Origin: Chelatococcus sp. HY11
Lineage (GTDB): Bacteria; Pseudomonadota; Alphaproteobacteria; Rhizobiales; Beijerinckiaceae
Direction: 5' to 3'
NCBI RefSeq assembly: GCF_018398335.1
Contig: NZ_JAHBRX010000001.1
Coordinates: forward strand, 4,270,001 to 4,334,000
DNA length: 64,000 bases
Each line of letters starts with the position of its first letter. Positions within the stretch are counted from its first letter, which is position 1. The notes below the pieces were generated by a model. It did not search any database. It saw only the letters and a list, made by a program, of their open reading frames with translations, and was not told where the DNA came from. The position numbers and the translations under genes are program-made. This document shows positions 33,572-41,951 of this stretch, one piece after another.

Positions 33572-34846
33572 TTACGAAGCGGCGGTGATGAGGTGCTTCA
33601 CCGCGGCAGTGTCGCCAAGCTCACCATCGAAGCGGATGAGGCCAGCGATGCCGAGATCCGGCCAAAAGCGCTCGCGAAGGACGCCAATGACGGGAGATCC
33701 GACCTTTCGGACGAAATACTTGCTGAAATCGCCAAAAAGCATGACCTTTTTGGCCGCTCCAAGCGAATCCATGTCGTCATTGATGCTGTAGCGGTAGCCA
33801 AGCAGGGTGCTGGGCTCGCCAGTGGTGATGTCCCCCATCTGCCAGAGATAATTACCCTGACCGTCCTTCAGCTTACGGATTGCCGCGAGGGTCGTATCCG
33901 CGAACATGAACCGGGACTTGGGAGAGCGCCGGTAGGCCGAATTCACCGAGTGAAGAAGATCGATGATCTCGTCGCTGGTGATCGCGGCGGTGGCGGCGGC
34001 GGTCTTGCCGAGGCTGGACGCCGTGACGATGCCGTTGGGGTCGCCAGTGCCGTCGCCGACCGTCAGCTCCTTGTTAGCCAGGCGGCCGAGGCGCTCACCG
34101 AGCAGGTCACCCAGCAGGGATTCGACGTTGAAGATCGAATCCTGCGCCAGCTCCATGGAGAAGCGGATGAACTCGGTGTCGTAGACGTAGGCGTCAAGGG
34201 ACTTCTGCCCGAAGGTGACGTCCTTGCCGCCGTCGTCCGTGAGGGCCGTTGCTTCCGTATGCTTTTCAGCAGTGACGGCCGTGTCATCGACGGTCGGGAT
34301 CTTGATCGGGTTGCCGCTCGACGTGTTGAGGACGGTGCAGATGTCCTCATCGTACATCGGCCCCCAGGCCTTCATCGTCTTGATGATGAAGCCGGCAAGC
34401 TCGGTCGGGACCGTGAAGCCGCCCGCGGTCGTCGTACCGGCCGTCTGAGCGCGAAACTCAGCCTTTGCCTCGGCGCCCCGGCGAAGAACGGCGCGCTCTT
34501 CCGAGTTCAGTTCGGACGGGTCGCCGCCAACCGCGAGGAACTTGTGGAATACCTGGCGATATTCCAGCGGGGTGCCGTCATCGGAGCCGCGGGCCTCCCC
34601 GTCACCGGGCGCCGGACGCATGCGGGCACGACGCTCCTCGTCACGCTTCTCGATCGCGGCAAGGGTCTCCTCGCGCTTGATACGAGCCTCGATCTGGTCA
34701 TGCTCTGCCATCGCGGCGTCGTGCTGGCTCTCCAGCTCCTTGACGCGGGCCTCGTCCGTGGTGCCGTTGATCTGGTCGAGACGTTCGCGGGCCTCGGTGA
34801 CAAGCTTCGCCTGCCGGTCCCGCAATTCCTTGATGCGATTGTCCAT
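33572..34846 (-). CDS. Major capsid protein, HK97 fold
   Basis: The protein has about 424 residues. Residues 1-75 are a coiled-coil delta/scaffold domain (RIKELRDRQAKLVTEARERL, EEARVKELES type). Cleavage by the prohead protease would fall before the HK97 core that begins near AGTTTAGGFTVPTELAG. The core has DEDICTVLNTSSGNPIKIPT and the ending KVGSPVIGVLRERFWPDLGI. GGAGG with six-base spacing supports the ATG at 34846 rather than 34852. Confidence 0.93.
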   Translation of the reverse strand: MDNRIKELRDRQAKLVTEARERLDQINGTTDEARVKELESQHDAAMAEHDQIEARIKREETLAAIEKRDEERRARMRPAPGDGEARGSDDGTPLEYRQVFHKFLAVGGDPSELNSEERAVLRRGAEAKAEFRAQTAGTTTAGGFTVPTELAGFIIKTMKAWGPMYDEDICTVLNTSSGNPIKIPTVDDTAVTAEKHTEATALTDDGGKDVTFGQKSLDAYVYDTEFIRFSMELAQDSIFNVESLLGDLLGERLGRLANKELTVGDGTGDPNGIVTASSLGKTAAATAAITSDEIIDLLHSVNSAYRRSPKSRFMFADTTLAAIRKLKDGQGNYLWQMGDITTGEPSTLLGYRYSINDDMDSLGAAKKVMLFGDFSKYFVRKVGSPVIGVLRERFWPDLGIAGLIRFDGELGDTAAVKHLITAAS

Positions 34847-34861
34847 CGCCATCCTCCAATA

Positions 34862-34885
34862 AAAAAGCCCGCGCGAAGCGGGCCG
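34862..34885 (-). terminator. Intrinsic terminator upstream of the capsid gene
   Basis: On the minus strand GCCCGC-TTCG-CGCGGGC (about 34883-34868) is followed by a run of six T. It lies between the protease and capsid genes. A promoter downstream of it, or partial read-through, would separate capsid and tail expression from the terminase-portal-protease block. Confidence 0.75.
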
Positions 34886-34905
34886 GGTGTGCGGTTGGGC
34901 GGGGC

Positions 34906-35514
34906 TCAGGCCCGCGCTTTACTCCTCGACGTCAAGTCGAGGGTGACCTTCATGCCGAGGCGTCGAGCCGCGGCGTTGAAATTCTGCTGGCGGCGTTCCT
35001 TCCGGGCGGCGTCCAAGGATCTCATGGCGATCGACGTGCCGTCGTAGGCCGGTTCCGAGACGATCGACACCTCGTCCAAGATGACCTCACGAATGGTGCG
35101 GAGCGGCGTTTCGCCTGTCTCGTCCCACTCCTGTTTTGTCACGACGAAGCCGAAGGACATCCCGGAAATGTCGCCGCGCTCAATAAGGGTCCTGGCATCC
35201 CGGCCATCGGAGGTGTCCGGCAAGTCGATCTCGACAGCGAGGCCCTTCTCGTCTTCCCGAAGGCGTAGCGTGCCGGCCGATTTCCGACCGAGCACACGGC
35301 CGCGATCGTGTCCGAAGTAGGCGCGGACGTCCGACGATGCCAATGTCTTCTCAAAGGCGCCGCGCGTCAGCACTTCGCGGAAATGCCCCCCGATATCGGC
35401 GATCTCACCGAACACGGCAGCGTAGCCCGCCACTGTCATCTTGCCAGCATCGTCAGCGCGATGCTCGACGTCACGCACGAGCGAGCGGATTTCCGCTTCA
35501 GGCTGCTGCGGCAT
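34906..35514 (-). CDS. HK97-type prohead protease
   Basis: The 202-residue protein starts MPQQPEAEIRSLVRDVEHRA and has the family order: VAGYAAVFGEIADIG, RGAFEKTLASSDVRAYFGHD (His), then SGMSFGFVV (Ser) and VILDEVSIVSEPAYDGTS. It would cleave the capsid delta domain during maturation. GGAGAG upstream favours the ATG at 35514. It overlaps the portal gene by 17 bases. Confidence 0.9.
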   Translation of the reverse strand: MPQQPEAEIRSLVRDVEHRADDAGKMTVAGYAAVFGEIADIGGHFREVLTRGAFEKTLASSDVRAYFGHDRGRVLGRKSAGTLRLREDEKGLAVEIDLPDTSDGRDARTLIERGDISGMSFGFVVTKQEWDETGETPLRTIREVILDEVSIVSEPAYDGTSIAMRSLDAARKERRQQNFNAAARRLGMKVTLDLTSRSKARA

Positions 35515-36781
35515 TCTGCTCTCCATTGTCGTCCAGAGGCGGCCCGCCGTTATCGCCAATCCCACGCTCGGGCTGTTGTCCCAAAACCACCGTGGCGCCC
35601 TGCACAAGAAGTTCGTCAGCGGCCGGGTTGCTATGCGCGGCACGCTCTTCAAGGGCGCGGGCTTCATTCGGCGTCATCTGCGCCGTCTGAACGGCACGGG
35701 CGATCGCCTCGATACGGGTCTTCAGATCACCGCGCATGATGCCGTCGAGGTTATGCCGCACATACCGCGAGCCGCGTCCACGCCCGAACAGCTTCAGGTT
35801 CATCTCGTCTTCGAGGGCGCCAGCCCAATGGCCGATGAGATGCTTGACGAGGTGCAGGTCCTGCTGTTCGGCGTTGGTGAAGGTCGCACGAGTGAGATCC
35901 TGCAGAAATACCGGGGGCAGCTGCCAAGCCCTGGCAAATTCCTCCACCTGGAAGCGGCGGGCATCGATCATCTGGCCTTTTGCCGGATCGAAACCGACAG
36001 GCTTCAGCTCGTAGCCTGGCGGGATCGCAAAAACGGGCTTGTCTGACTTCTTGGCGGCCTCGATCGCGCGCCAGGTGTCATCCATCGAACGCTTGATGCC
36101 ATCAGCGCCAGCCGCAAGCGGACCCGTCAGAGCAAGCGGCGGCACACCTCCACCGGCAAAGAACTGGCTTCCGTAATCGTTCATCGCCAGAGCGAGCTGA
36201 ATTGCCTTCGCGGCCATCTGGATCGGTCCATGATGCCCGGTCTGGTCATCCTTCAGCATGAACGCGACGTCGATGATGTCCTCTGCCGGGTACTCCTTGC
36301 CCTCGAACTGATAGACAAGCTTGAGACCGCGGCGCTTGATCGTGACCTTCTTCGCATTGATGGGCCAAATGTTCTCGACTGACGACCCGCTGCGCTCGAT
36401 CCAGGCGAGCCCCCGCCCACCGGTGAACACCTGCTGCCAGAAATACTGCCGGAACTTAAAGCTGCCCATCTCCGGGTTCGGCGCGTCGCGCACGATCGTC
36501 TGAAGCTTGCCCCCGACCTTGACGGCGCCCTTGTCGGTGTCTCGATACGCGTGCAGCGGCAGGTAGGCCAGCGTCCGCGAGAGAAACGATACCGCCGCCA
36601 GCACCGCCGGCACCCGCAAGGCGCTGTCGATCGTGACGCTCGGCAGATTGGCTGACGACTGCCCGAAGAACGCGAGGAAGTTCTCTTCGCTAACTTTTAC
36701 GGTCGGGTTCTCGATGCTCGCTGACCTCCACTCGGTCTGAACCGGTGGCGTCATGGGCTGTGAGCGGTTGAATGGCCACAT
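35498..36781 (-). CDS. Portal protein, HK97 family
   Basis: The 427-residue protein starts MWPFNRSQPMTPPVQTEWRS. It has family segments VPAVLAAVSFLSRTLAYLPL, GRGLAWIERSGSSVENIWPI, WRAIEAAKKSDKPVFAIPPG and RRFQVEEFARAWQLPPVFLQ. It forms the dodecameric DNA channel at one capsid vertex. Start and terminase stop overlap by TGATG. Confidence 0.92.
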   Translation of the reverse strand: MWPFNRSQPMTPPVQTEWRSASIENPTVKVSEENFLAFFGQSSANLPSVTIDSALRVPAVLAAVSFLSRTLAYLPLHAYRDTDKGAVKVGGKLQTIVRDAPNPEMGSFKFRQYFWQQVFTGGRGLAWIERSGSSVENIWPINAKKVTIKRRGLKLVYQFEGKEYPAEDIIDVAFMLKDDQTGHHGPIQMAAKAIQLALAMNDYGSQFFAGGGVPPLALTGPLAAGADGIKRSMDDTWRAIEAAKKSDKPVFAIPPGYELKPVGFDPAKGQMIDARRFQVEEFARAWQLPPVFLQDLTRATFTNAEQQDLHLVKHLIGHWAGALEDEMNLKLFGRGRGSRYVRHNLDGIMRGDLKTRIEAIARAVQTAQMTPNEARALEERAAHSNPAADELLVQGATVVLGQQPERGIGDNGGPPLDDNGEQNAAAA

Positions 36782-38343
36782 CAGGCGGACACCAGGCTGA
36801 AGTTGGGATCGTCCCACGGTGATGTCATGATGACTTCCTCTTCGTGGGTCGCTGCCACGCTCATGGCCATTACCAGGGCGACCATTCCGTCAATGCGGCC
36901 TCGGCTCTTGGCCTTGGTCAGTTTCCGGTTTCCGGCTGGATCCGGCTGCACCACCGCGTTGGCGGCGCACATGGTCAGAACGGGGTGCATCCCGTGGACA
37001 AGACGCTCGTTCAAAAGCGCGGCCTCCAGGTCGCGAAGCGCTGGGCTCATCGACTGGAAGCCTTGGCCGAACTCAACGAATCGGGCCTCGATCTCGGCAT
37101 CGCTGAAACCTGACTTGACCAGCCAAGGCTTGAGGTGCCGGAAGTTCCACCGGTCGAAGGCGATCTGGCGGACGTCGTAGAGGTCGCAGACGTGGCGCAG
37201 ATGCTCGGCGACGAACTCGTAATCGACAGTCCGACCGGGCGCTGTCTGGAGGAAGCCCTGATCACGCCACACGTCATACGGAACGCGGTCTTTTCGGGCC
37301 TTCTCTCTCAGGTTCTCACCCGGTAACCAGAACGTCGGGCGGACGTGCCACTTGCCTTTCGATGGCGCCACCATGACGAAAGCCGTCAAGTCGGTCGTCT
37401 CCGATAGATCGAGGCCACCGAACACCGGAAGCCCTTCGAAATCAGCAACGCCGTCGCCCGCATTCGCCTGCCACACCGGGCGCGACACGAACGGCGCGAA
37501 CATCTCGACGCGCCGGTTAAGGACAAGGTTCTCGAATTCCGGTTGCCGAGATGGCTGGCGCCTGGCGTCTTCCGCCATGGCCAACACTTCCACCTCGTTC
37601 TGGAAGTCGCCGAAAGCCGGGTTGGCTGCCCTGATGGCTTCCTCGCTGAATGTGTCCGCCGTCTCTGGCGCCGAGTACAAGAACAAGCGCACCCGAGGGT
37701 CTGCCTCGGTCCTGGCATCGTCGATCAGCACGGACAGAAGATCCGCATCAGTCGGCGCCTGCGTCGAGATGATGATCGAGAGCGGGTCACTCTGCGCGGC
37801 GGTCGCCGTCTCAAGCGCCTCGTACAGCTCCGACTTCGGCCCCTTCACCTGGCCAAGCTCGTCATGCACCGTGAACACGGGTGATAGCCCGTATGCGGTC
37901 GTAGCATCAGCCGACAAGGCTCGATAGATCGTGCCGAGTTCAGCGCATAGCAGCTGCTTGCTCGATTGGACTGGGTTCACATAGGCGCTGAGCGTCGGCG
38001 ACAGGCGCACCATCTTGGCAGCCAGGTTGAACAGAATGCCCGCCTGCTCACGTGATTGAGCCGCGCTGTACAGCTGGGAATTCGGTTTCGCCTCTGGCCC
38101 GCACAGATGGAGCAGCAGAAGGAAGGCACTGAGCGCCGTCTTGCCGTTCTTACGGCCGAAGCTGATGATCGCGCGACGCGTCGGCTGGTCGTAGATGCCG
38201 CGAATGATATCGCGCTGCCACTCCCGGAGCTTGACCGGCTTCCCGACAAGGCGCCCCTCCGGCACCCGGCAATGTTCCTCTATCCATGCAATGTTGCGCT
38301 CGGCACGTGTCCGAACGGGTTTGGCCTTTACACGTCTTGCCAC
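36781..38343 (-). CDS. Terminase large subunit
   Basis: The 520-residue protein has a Walker A-like SFGRKNGKT at 61-69, Walker B with acidic pair VFTVHDE (Asp161-Glu162), a coupling motif near IIISTQAP, and the nuclease aspartate in VFGGLDLSETTDLTA. It is the DNA packaging ATPase/nuclease that docks to the portal. It overlaps the small subunit gene by 16 bases. Confidence 0.93.
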   Translation of the reverse strand: MARRVKAKPVRTRAERNIAWIEEHCRVPEGRLVGKPVKLREWQRDIIRGIYDQPTRRAIISFGRKNGKTALSAFLLLLHLCGPEAKPNSQLYSAAQSREQAGILFNLAAKMVRLSPTLSAYVNPVQSSKQLLCAELGTIYRALSADATTAYGLSPVFTVHDELGQVKGPKSELYEALETATAAQSDPLSIIISTQAPTDADLLSVLIDDARTEADPRVRLFLYSAPETADTFSEEAIRAANPAFGDFQNEVEVLAMAEDARRQPSRQPEFENLVLNRRVEMFAPFVSRPVWQANAGDGVADFEGLPVFGGLDLSETTDLTAFVMVAPSKGKWHVRPTFWLPGENLREKARKDRVPYDVWRDQGFLQTAPGRTVDYEFVAEHLRHVCDLYDVRQIAFDRWNFRHLKPWLVKSGFSDAEIEARFVEFGQGFQSMSPALRDLEAALLNERLVHGMHPVLTMCAANAVVQPDPAGNRKLTKAKSRGRIDGMVALVMAMSVAATHEEEVIMTSPWDDPNFSLVSA

Positions 38344-38744
38344 GGTGGCTTCATCGTCGTGGGCTTGCGTGCCTGTTCAGCGCGAACCGTTGCCTGCTGG
38401 CTGATGCGCATGCGCGTGGCAAGCGACGAGATGGCCCGCGATTGCTCCTCCTCCGATCGAAGGAGATCGCGATATTCCTTCACGTCGATATCCTCGGATG
38501 TCTCCAGCTTGTTGAGCAGCTGGGCGAGGCGTCGGGCTCGAACAACATGGCGGCAATATTGCGCCAGCATCCCGTGCGTCTCGCGGGGGAACCAGTCAAC
38601 CGGCATGCGATTGACCACCGCCCACCACTCATCTGCCTGCTCGTCAGTCAGATCGTATGGGGCATCAGGACGCTCGATGGTCTCGATCGTCGGGATCGAG
38701 GCAACGGCCAATGACGCCGCCGGAACTCGGCCGCGTTTCGCCAT
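38328..38744 (-). CDS. Terminase small subunit (P27-type)
   Basis: The 138-residue protein has the helical P27-family pattern: DLTDEQADEWWAVVNRMPVD, MLAQYCRHVVRARRLAQLLN, and RDLLRSEEEQSRAISSLATR with a basic C-terminus. It recognises the phage packaging site. It is the first gene of the packaging/head block. Confidence 0.82.
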   Translation of the reverse strand: MAKRGRVPAASLAVASIPTIETIERPDAPYDLTDEQADEWWAVVNRMPVDWFPRETHGMLAQYCRHVVRARRLAQLLNKLETSEDIDVKEYRDLLRSEEEQSRAISSLATRMRISQQATVRAEQARKPTTMKPPWQDV

Positions 38745-38994
38745 GTGAAACCTTTTTTATACGGGTTTTGCTCAAGTCGGGGCCCCAGTCGGTCGGCGCC
38801 CCGGAAATGTTGCAAAAATGACCCGCCCCCTACCGCACCGCAACATCGACCGTTGTGCGGCGCAACATGACCCATTTTGACACGCCATAGATGGTTTCAG
38901 ACGAAATGATCGGAAATGATTCAAAATGACACGATCAAATCGGTTGCGTCTGTAACTATCTCGAAGCCGGGGTCGGCCCGAACTCGGCACGTGG
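38745..38994. other. 250-bp non-coding gap upstream of terminase, candidate packaging site
   Basis: No gene is seen. CGGGGC and GCCCCG arms flank a 16-base spacer near 38778-38806; related TGTTGC/GCAACA words recur at 38816-38865; AAATGATC, AAATGATT and AAATGACA occur within 38903-38932. Repeats next to the small terminase gene are common at cos or pac sites and late promoters. Assignment is tentative. Confidence 0.35.
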
Positions 38995-39372
38995 TTATGT
39001 GCGGTTCCACGGGTGATCGGCCGCGAGGGGCCTGCCGTTCACATCGTTGCCGATCGCGTAGCCTCGCATCTCTTCAGCCTTGACGATGCTGTCGTGACAG
39101 GCCTTGCACACGCTCTGATGGTTCGTCGGGTCGATGAACAGTGTCCAGTCGCCCTTGTGAGGCTTGACGTGGTTGACCGTGTCAGCCGGGGTGATGATGC
39201 CTCGCTGGTCGCATCGCTCGCACAGGGGCTTGCGTCTCAGCTGGTGTGCTCTCAGTCCCGTCTCAGGGTGACGCCATGCGGGGAGGCTGTACCAGGCTCG
39301 CCATGGTTGTTCGGCCCTGCGCTTCGCATCGTGCTCACGCTTGCGGCGAAGGCGCTGGTGATCAGAGGTCAT
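38995..39372 (-). CDS. HNH endonuclease
   Basis: The 125-residue protein starts MTSDHQRLRRKREHDAKRRA and carries a Cys pair (LCERCDQRG), the VNHV His centre and CKACHD, the usual zinc-binding HNH pattern. Phage HNH proteins beside terminase genes often support DNA packaging. The ATG at 39372 overlaps the upstream gene by 11 bases. Confidence 0.85.
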   Translation of the reverse strand: MTSDHQRLRRKREHDAKRRAEQPWRAWYSLPAWRHPETGLRAHQLRRKPLCERCDQRGIITPADTVNHVKPHKGDWTLFIDPTNHQSVCKACHDSIVKAEEMRGYAIGNDVNGRPLAADHPWNRT

Positions 39373-39616
39373 GGGCCTCGATGGCAGTCCGAACCCGAGC
39401 GGCGACGAATGCGTCCCAACCGCTGTAATCCTCGAAACGGCGATACCACGCATCCTCAGCCTCGGTCAGTGTCTCGACCTTGGCCGCTCGACGGATGCGC
39501 TTCGTAAAGCCCCGCTTGATCTGGGGCAGGTTCCGCGGCCGGTTGTAGCAATGGCGGGTGCGGGTCAGGTAGTCGACCTCGTCGCCGTTAGTCAGCGGCT
39601 CGCGATGGCCCATCAT
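39362..39616 (-). CDS. Unknown small protein
   Basis: The 84-residue protein starts MMGHREPLTNGDEVDYLTRT and is basic in the middle (PRNLPQIKRGFTKRIRRAAK) with a charged helix after it. It is coupled to the upstream membrane peptide by TGATG. No family recognised; it may act with the HNH nuclease. Confidence 0.55.
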   Translation of the reverse strand: MMGHREPLTNGDEVDYLTRTRHCYNRPRNLPQIKRGFTKRIRRAAKVETLTEAEDAWYRRFEDYSGWDAFVAARVRTAIEAHDL

Positions 39617-39738
39617 TTCAGCCAGCCTGCCCACCACATGAGGCCCATCGTTGGGAGGATGGCGAGCCAGAGCACCACGCCAATGACCGACAGGATCTGA
39701 CCGAGCACAACCATCGTGATGATGACGCCTTGCTTCAT
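39613..39738 (-). CDS. Small membrane peptide (41 aa)
   Basis: The 41-residue peptide starts MKQGVIITMVVLGQILSVIG and is almost entirely hydrophobic, ending MWWAGWLK. It overlaps the next gene by four bases. Function unknown. Confidence 0.5.
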   Translation of the reverse strand: MKQGVIITMVVLGQILSVIGVVLWLAILPTMGLMWWAGWLK

Positions 39739-39832
39739 GTCCGTCCCCATAGCTCAGCCCATGCTCGATAGGTGGAGTGCCACCAGAGGGCGATGACGAC
39801 AGCGTGCATTGGTTGCGGCCCTCGGGGTCGAA

Positions 39833-40297
39833 CTATTGGGGCCGCGCGTACCCATGGTTTTGTAAGTGCCTGTCAAGATAGGCTGCGATTAACTGGATCC
39901 GCTCTTTCACAGCCAACGGCTTGTCACCAAGCATCCCGATCGCAACATTGCACGGCGAACAAAGGATCCCTCTCACTACACTCGTCTCGTGGCAATGGTC
40001 GACAACGAGCGGGGAACGTGCGCCGCATGCCTCGCAGCAACCGCCGCTACGGCTTTTCGCATTGATCACTTGGGAGACGGGGACGCGAAGACGGTTTGCT
40101 ATAACCCTGTCCGGGTTGTCGCGCTTCCACTTGTTCGATGATCGTACCTGCTTCTCACGATTGGCCGGATACCAGACCGACTTCACATAAGCATTGTGGC
40201 ACGCCTTGCACTTTGAGTGCCGTCCATCCGGAGACGCAGCTTTACGGGAGAAGGCTTCCAACGGATGTTGCAGCTTGCAGGAGCAGCATACCTTCAT
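39833..40297 (-). CDS. Recombination endonuclease VII-like nuclease
   Basis: The 154-residue protein starts MKVCCSCKLQHPLEAFSRKA. It has an N-terminal CxxC pair with CKACHN, then CCEACGARSPLVVDHCHETS and RGILCSPCNVAIG, the His-Me finger/zinc pattern of the endonuclease VII family, which resolves branched DNA before packaging. GGAG precedes the ATG at 40297. Confidence 0.85.
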   Translation of the reverse strand: MKVCCSCKLQHPLEAFSRKAASPDGRHSKCKACHNAYVKSVWYPANREKQVRSSNKWKRDNPDRVIANRLRVPVSQVINAKSRSGGCCEACGARSPLVVDHCHETSVVRGILCSPCNVAIGMLGDKPLAVKERIQLIAAYLDRHLQNHGYARPQ

Positions 40298-40366
40298 ATG
40301 CAGCTCCAGGCAGTTAGACCGGGCAGCCCACCGGGGCTTGTGACCGCAGAAACTCACCCAATTTTC

Positions 40367-40409
40367 GTACACGAATATTCTTGACGCTTACCTATTTTTC
40401 GTGTACAAA
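40367..40409 (+). promoter_or_regulatory. Promoter and operator of the BrnT/BrnA operon
   Basis: TTGACG (40381-40386) and TACAAA (40404-40409) are 17 bp apart. GTACACGAA (40367-40375) and TTCGTGTAC (40398-40406) form a 9-bp perfect inverted repeat; the right arm overlaps the -10 box and the -35 box lies between the arms. BrnA-type antitoxins repress their own operon. The -10 is only about 7 bp before the ATG, which suggests a leaderless or near-leaderless mRNA. Confidence 0.7.
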
Positions 40410-40415
40410 AAATAC

Positions 40416-40664
40416 ATGATGATCACTTACGACGAAGCCAAGCGGCAGACCAACCTCAGAAAGCACGGGCTCGACTTTGCCGACCTCGATGTCGAGTTCT
40501 TCGCTTCGTCCATGGTGATCCCGGCAAAAGCTGGCCGCTTCATGGCTATCGGAGAATTCCGGGGCGAGATCATCATCGCCGTGGTGTTTCGCCCCCTCGG
40601 TTCGGAAGCGCTGTCGGTTATCTCGATGCGGTCGGCAAGCCGGAAGGAAAGGAGCATCCTATGA
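40416..40664 (+). CDS. brnT: BrnT family toxin
   Basis: The 82-residue product starts MMITYDEAKRQTNLRKHGLD. It has the BrnT pattern WDxxK-like YDEAKRQTNLRKHGLDF, then RFMAIGEFRGEIIIAVVFRP and ISMRSASRKER. BrnT is a RelE-fold RNase that inhibits translation and is neutralised by BrnA. Start at 40416 is chosen from the promoter position. It overlaps brnA by four bases. Confidence 0.88.
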   Translation: MMITYDEAKRQTNLRKHGLDFADLDVEFFASSMVIPAKAGRFMAIGEFRGEIIIAVVFRPLGSEALSVISMRSASRKERSIL

Positions 40665-40960
40665 CGAAGCGAACCAAGCACATCACCGATGTGGAAGAAG
40701 CCCGGATCCAGCGGCAGATCGCCAGCGATCCCGATGCACCCGAAGCAACCGACGAGCAGCTTGCTCAAGCCAAGCCGTTTGCGAAGGCTTTCCCGGACCT
40801 GATGGACAGCATCAAGCGTGCTCGGGGACGGCCAAGGGTCGCCGCACCGAAGGAGGCGGTGACCTTGCGCCTTGATCCCGCTACCGTCGCCCGGTTCAAA
40901 GCGGCCGGGAAAGACTGGCGGGTCAAAATGTCAGAGCTGCTGGAAAAGGCCAACGTCTAG
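40661..40960 (+). CDS. brnA: BrnA family antitoxin
   Basis: The 99-residue protein has a basic/acidic N-terminus and a C-terminal ribbon-helix-helix-type module (KEAVTLRLDPATVARFKAAG, DWRVKMSELLEKANV), as in BrnA. It binds BrnT and represses the operon. The pair lies between nuclease and primase regions on the opposite strand to its neighbours and may stabilise the prophage. Confidence 0.88.
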   Translation: MTKRTKHITDVEEARIQRQIASDPDAPEATDEQLAQAKPFAKAFPDLMDSIKRARGRPRVAAPKEAVTLRLDPATVARFKAAGKDWRVKMSELLEKANV

Positions 40961-40974
40961 GCCCGAAACGACAA

Positions 40975-41004
40975 CGCCCGGAGCCGCATGAAGCGATCCG
41001 GGCG
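40975..41004. terminator. Hairpin between convergent genes
   Basis: CGCCCGGA (40975-40982) pairs with TCCGGGCG (40997-41004) around a 14-nt loop. T-runs are weak on both strands. It lies between brnA and the end of the minus-strand early operon and may act as a bidirectional terminator. Confidence 0.4.
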
Positions 41005-41048
41005 CAAAAATCCAAGTTCCTGATTTGTACCAATCTCGGTCGACCGTG

Positions 41049-41951
41049 TCAAGCGGCCTCGCTATCGCTTGATCCAAGCTCCCGCGCGGCACGCAACAGG
41101 CCATGTCGGGGGCCGGCAACGCCGCGATGTTCTGCCACCTCCCGCAACGCCTCGATCAAGCGGGCGGTCACGATCGCCTCTGCTGACTTTTGCCAGCGCG
41201 GCTTTCCGCCATCGGTCGTGATTACCGTCCGGCCCCATATCGCTGCGACTTCGGCGATAGCCTGCCCCTGACCCACGATCGACGTCAGCAACAAGTATCC
41301 CTCGCGCCGCACCACAGGCAGGATCGCTCGAAGATCGCGGCTGGCCTGCATCGTCGAATCGGAAAGGGGATCGCTGAAGCCGCCACCGTCAACCGGCTCT
41401 TTGGTCGGATCGAAGGCCGTCAGCGGGCCGATGGAAGCGCGCTCGTACACGGCCCGAAACCATTGGCCCGCCTCATACTCGGCATCGTCGATGCGGCGCC
41501 GTGATTTCAGGATCTCAAGCGGGCTCTCGCGGACGTTGATGGTGACGCGGAGGCGCTTGTCAGGTTCGTATGGATCCTTGACGTCCTTGTGCCCGATCTC
41601 GATACGGCCGTCGTTCCCGTGCAGATCCTCGCGGCGATGGCGACGACGGCGCATCGTGTTCGCCTCGTCCTTGCGCTCGCGGTTCAGCCTCGCGGTGGCG
41701 CCCTGGATGCGCTCGGCAAGACGATCCGCACCCCGCGCATAGGCGGACAGGGGCGCATATCGGTTCACCGCGCGCTTGGCCTTCGTGAGCAGCCGGAAGG
41801 CACGGGCGTGCAGGGCCTCATGCTTGACGGCGCGGTCATGATGCCCCTTCGCGCGGGCACGCTCGGCAGCAAGCCGGTGCCGGTCTGCGCTGCGCTCCCA
41901 GCGTTCCGCCTTCGCTTCTGCCTCTGCCTTGCGCTCATGGACTGTCTTCAA
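41049..41951 (-). CDS. Unknown early protein, DUF6456-like segment
   Basis: The 300-residue protein has an Ala/Arg/His-rich helical first third, then RRRIDDAEYEAGQWFRAVYE, which resembles alphaproteobacterial DUF6456 regions, and a C-terminal segment (YLLLTSIVGQGQAIAEVAAI, WQKSAEAIVTARLIEALREV). The ATG overlaps the primase stop by four bases. As last gene of the replication operon it could be a late regulator; that is inference. Confidence 0.6.
   Translation of the reverse strand: MKTVHERKAEAEAKAERWERSADRHRLAAERARAKGHHDRAVKHEALHARAFRLLTKAKRAVNRYAPLSAYARGADRLAERIQGATARLNRERKDEANTMRRRRHRREDLHGNDGRIEIGHKDVKDPYEPDKRLRVTINVRESPLEILKSRRRIDDAEYEAGQWFRAVYERASIGPLTAFDPTKEPVDGGGFSDPLSDSTMQASRDLRAILPVVRREGYLLLTSIVGQGQAIAEVAAIWGRTVITTDGGKPRWQKSAEAIVTARLIEALREVAEHRGVAGPRHGLLRAARELGSSDSEAA

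Noticed and set aside
33209-35047. Long plus-strand frame of 612 codons
   Set aside because: It is antisense to the capsid and connector genes, which have clear family matches; long antisense frames are expected in GC-rich DNA.
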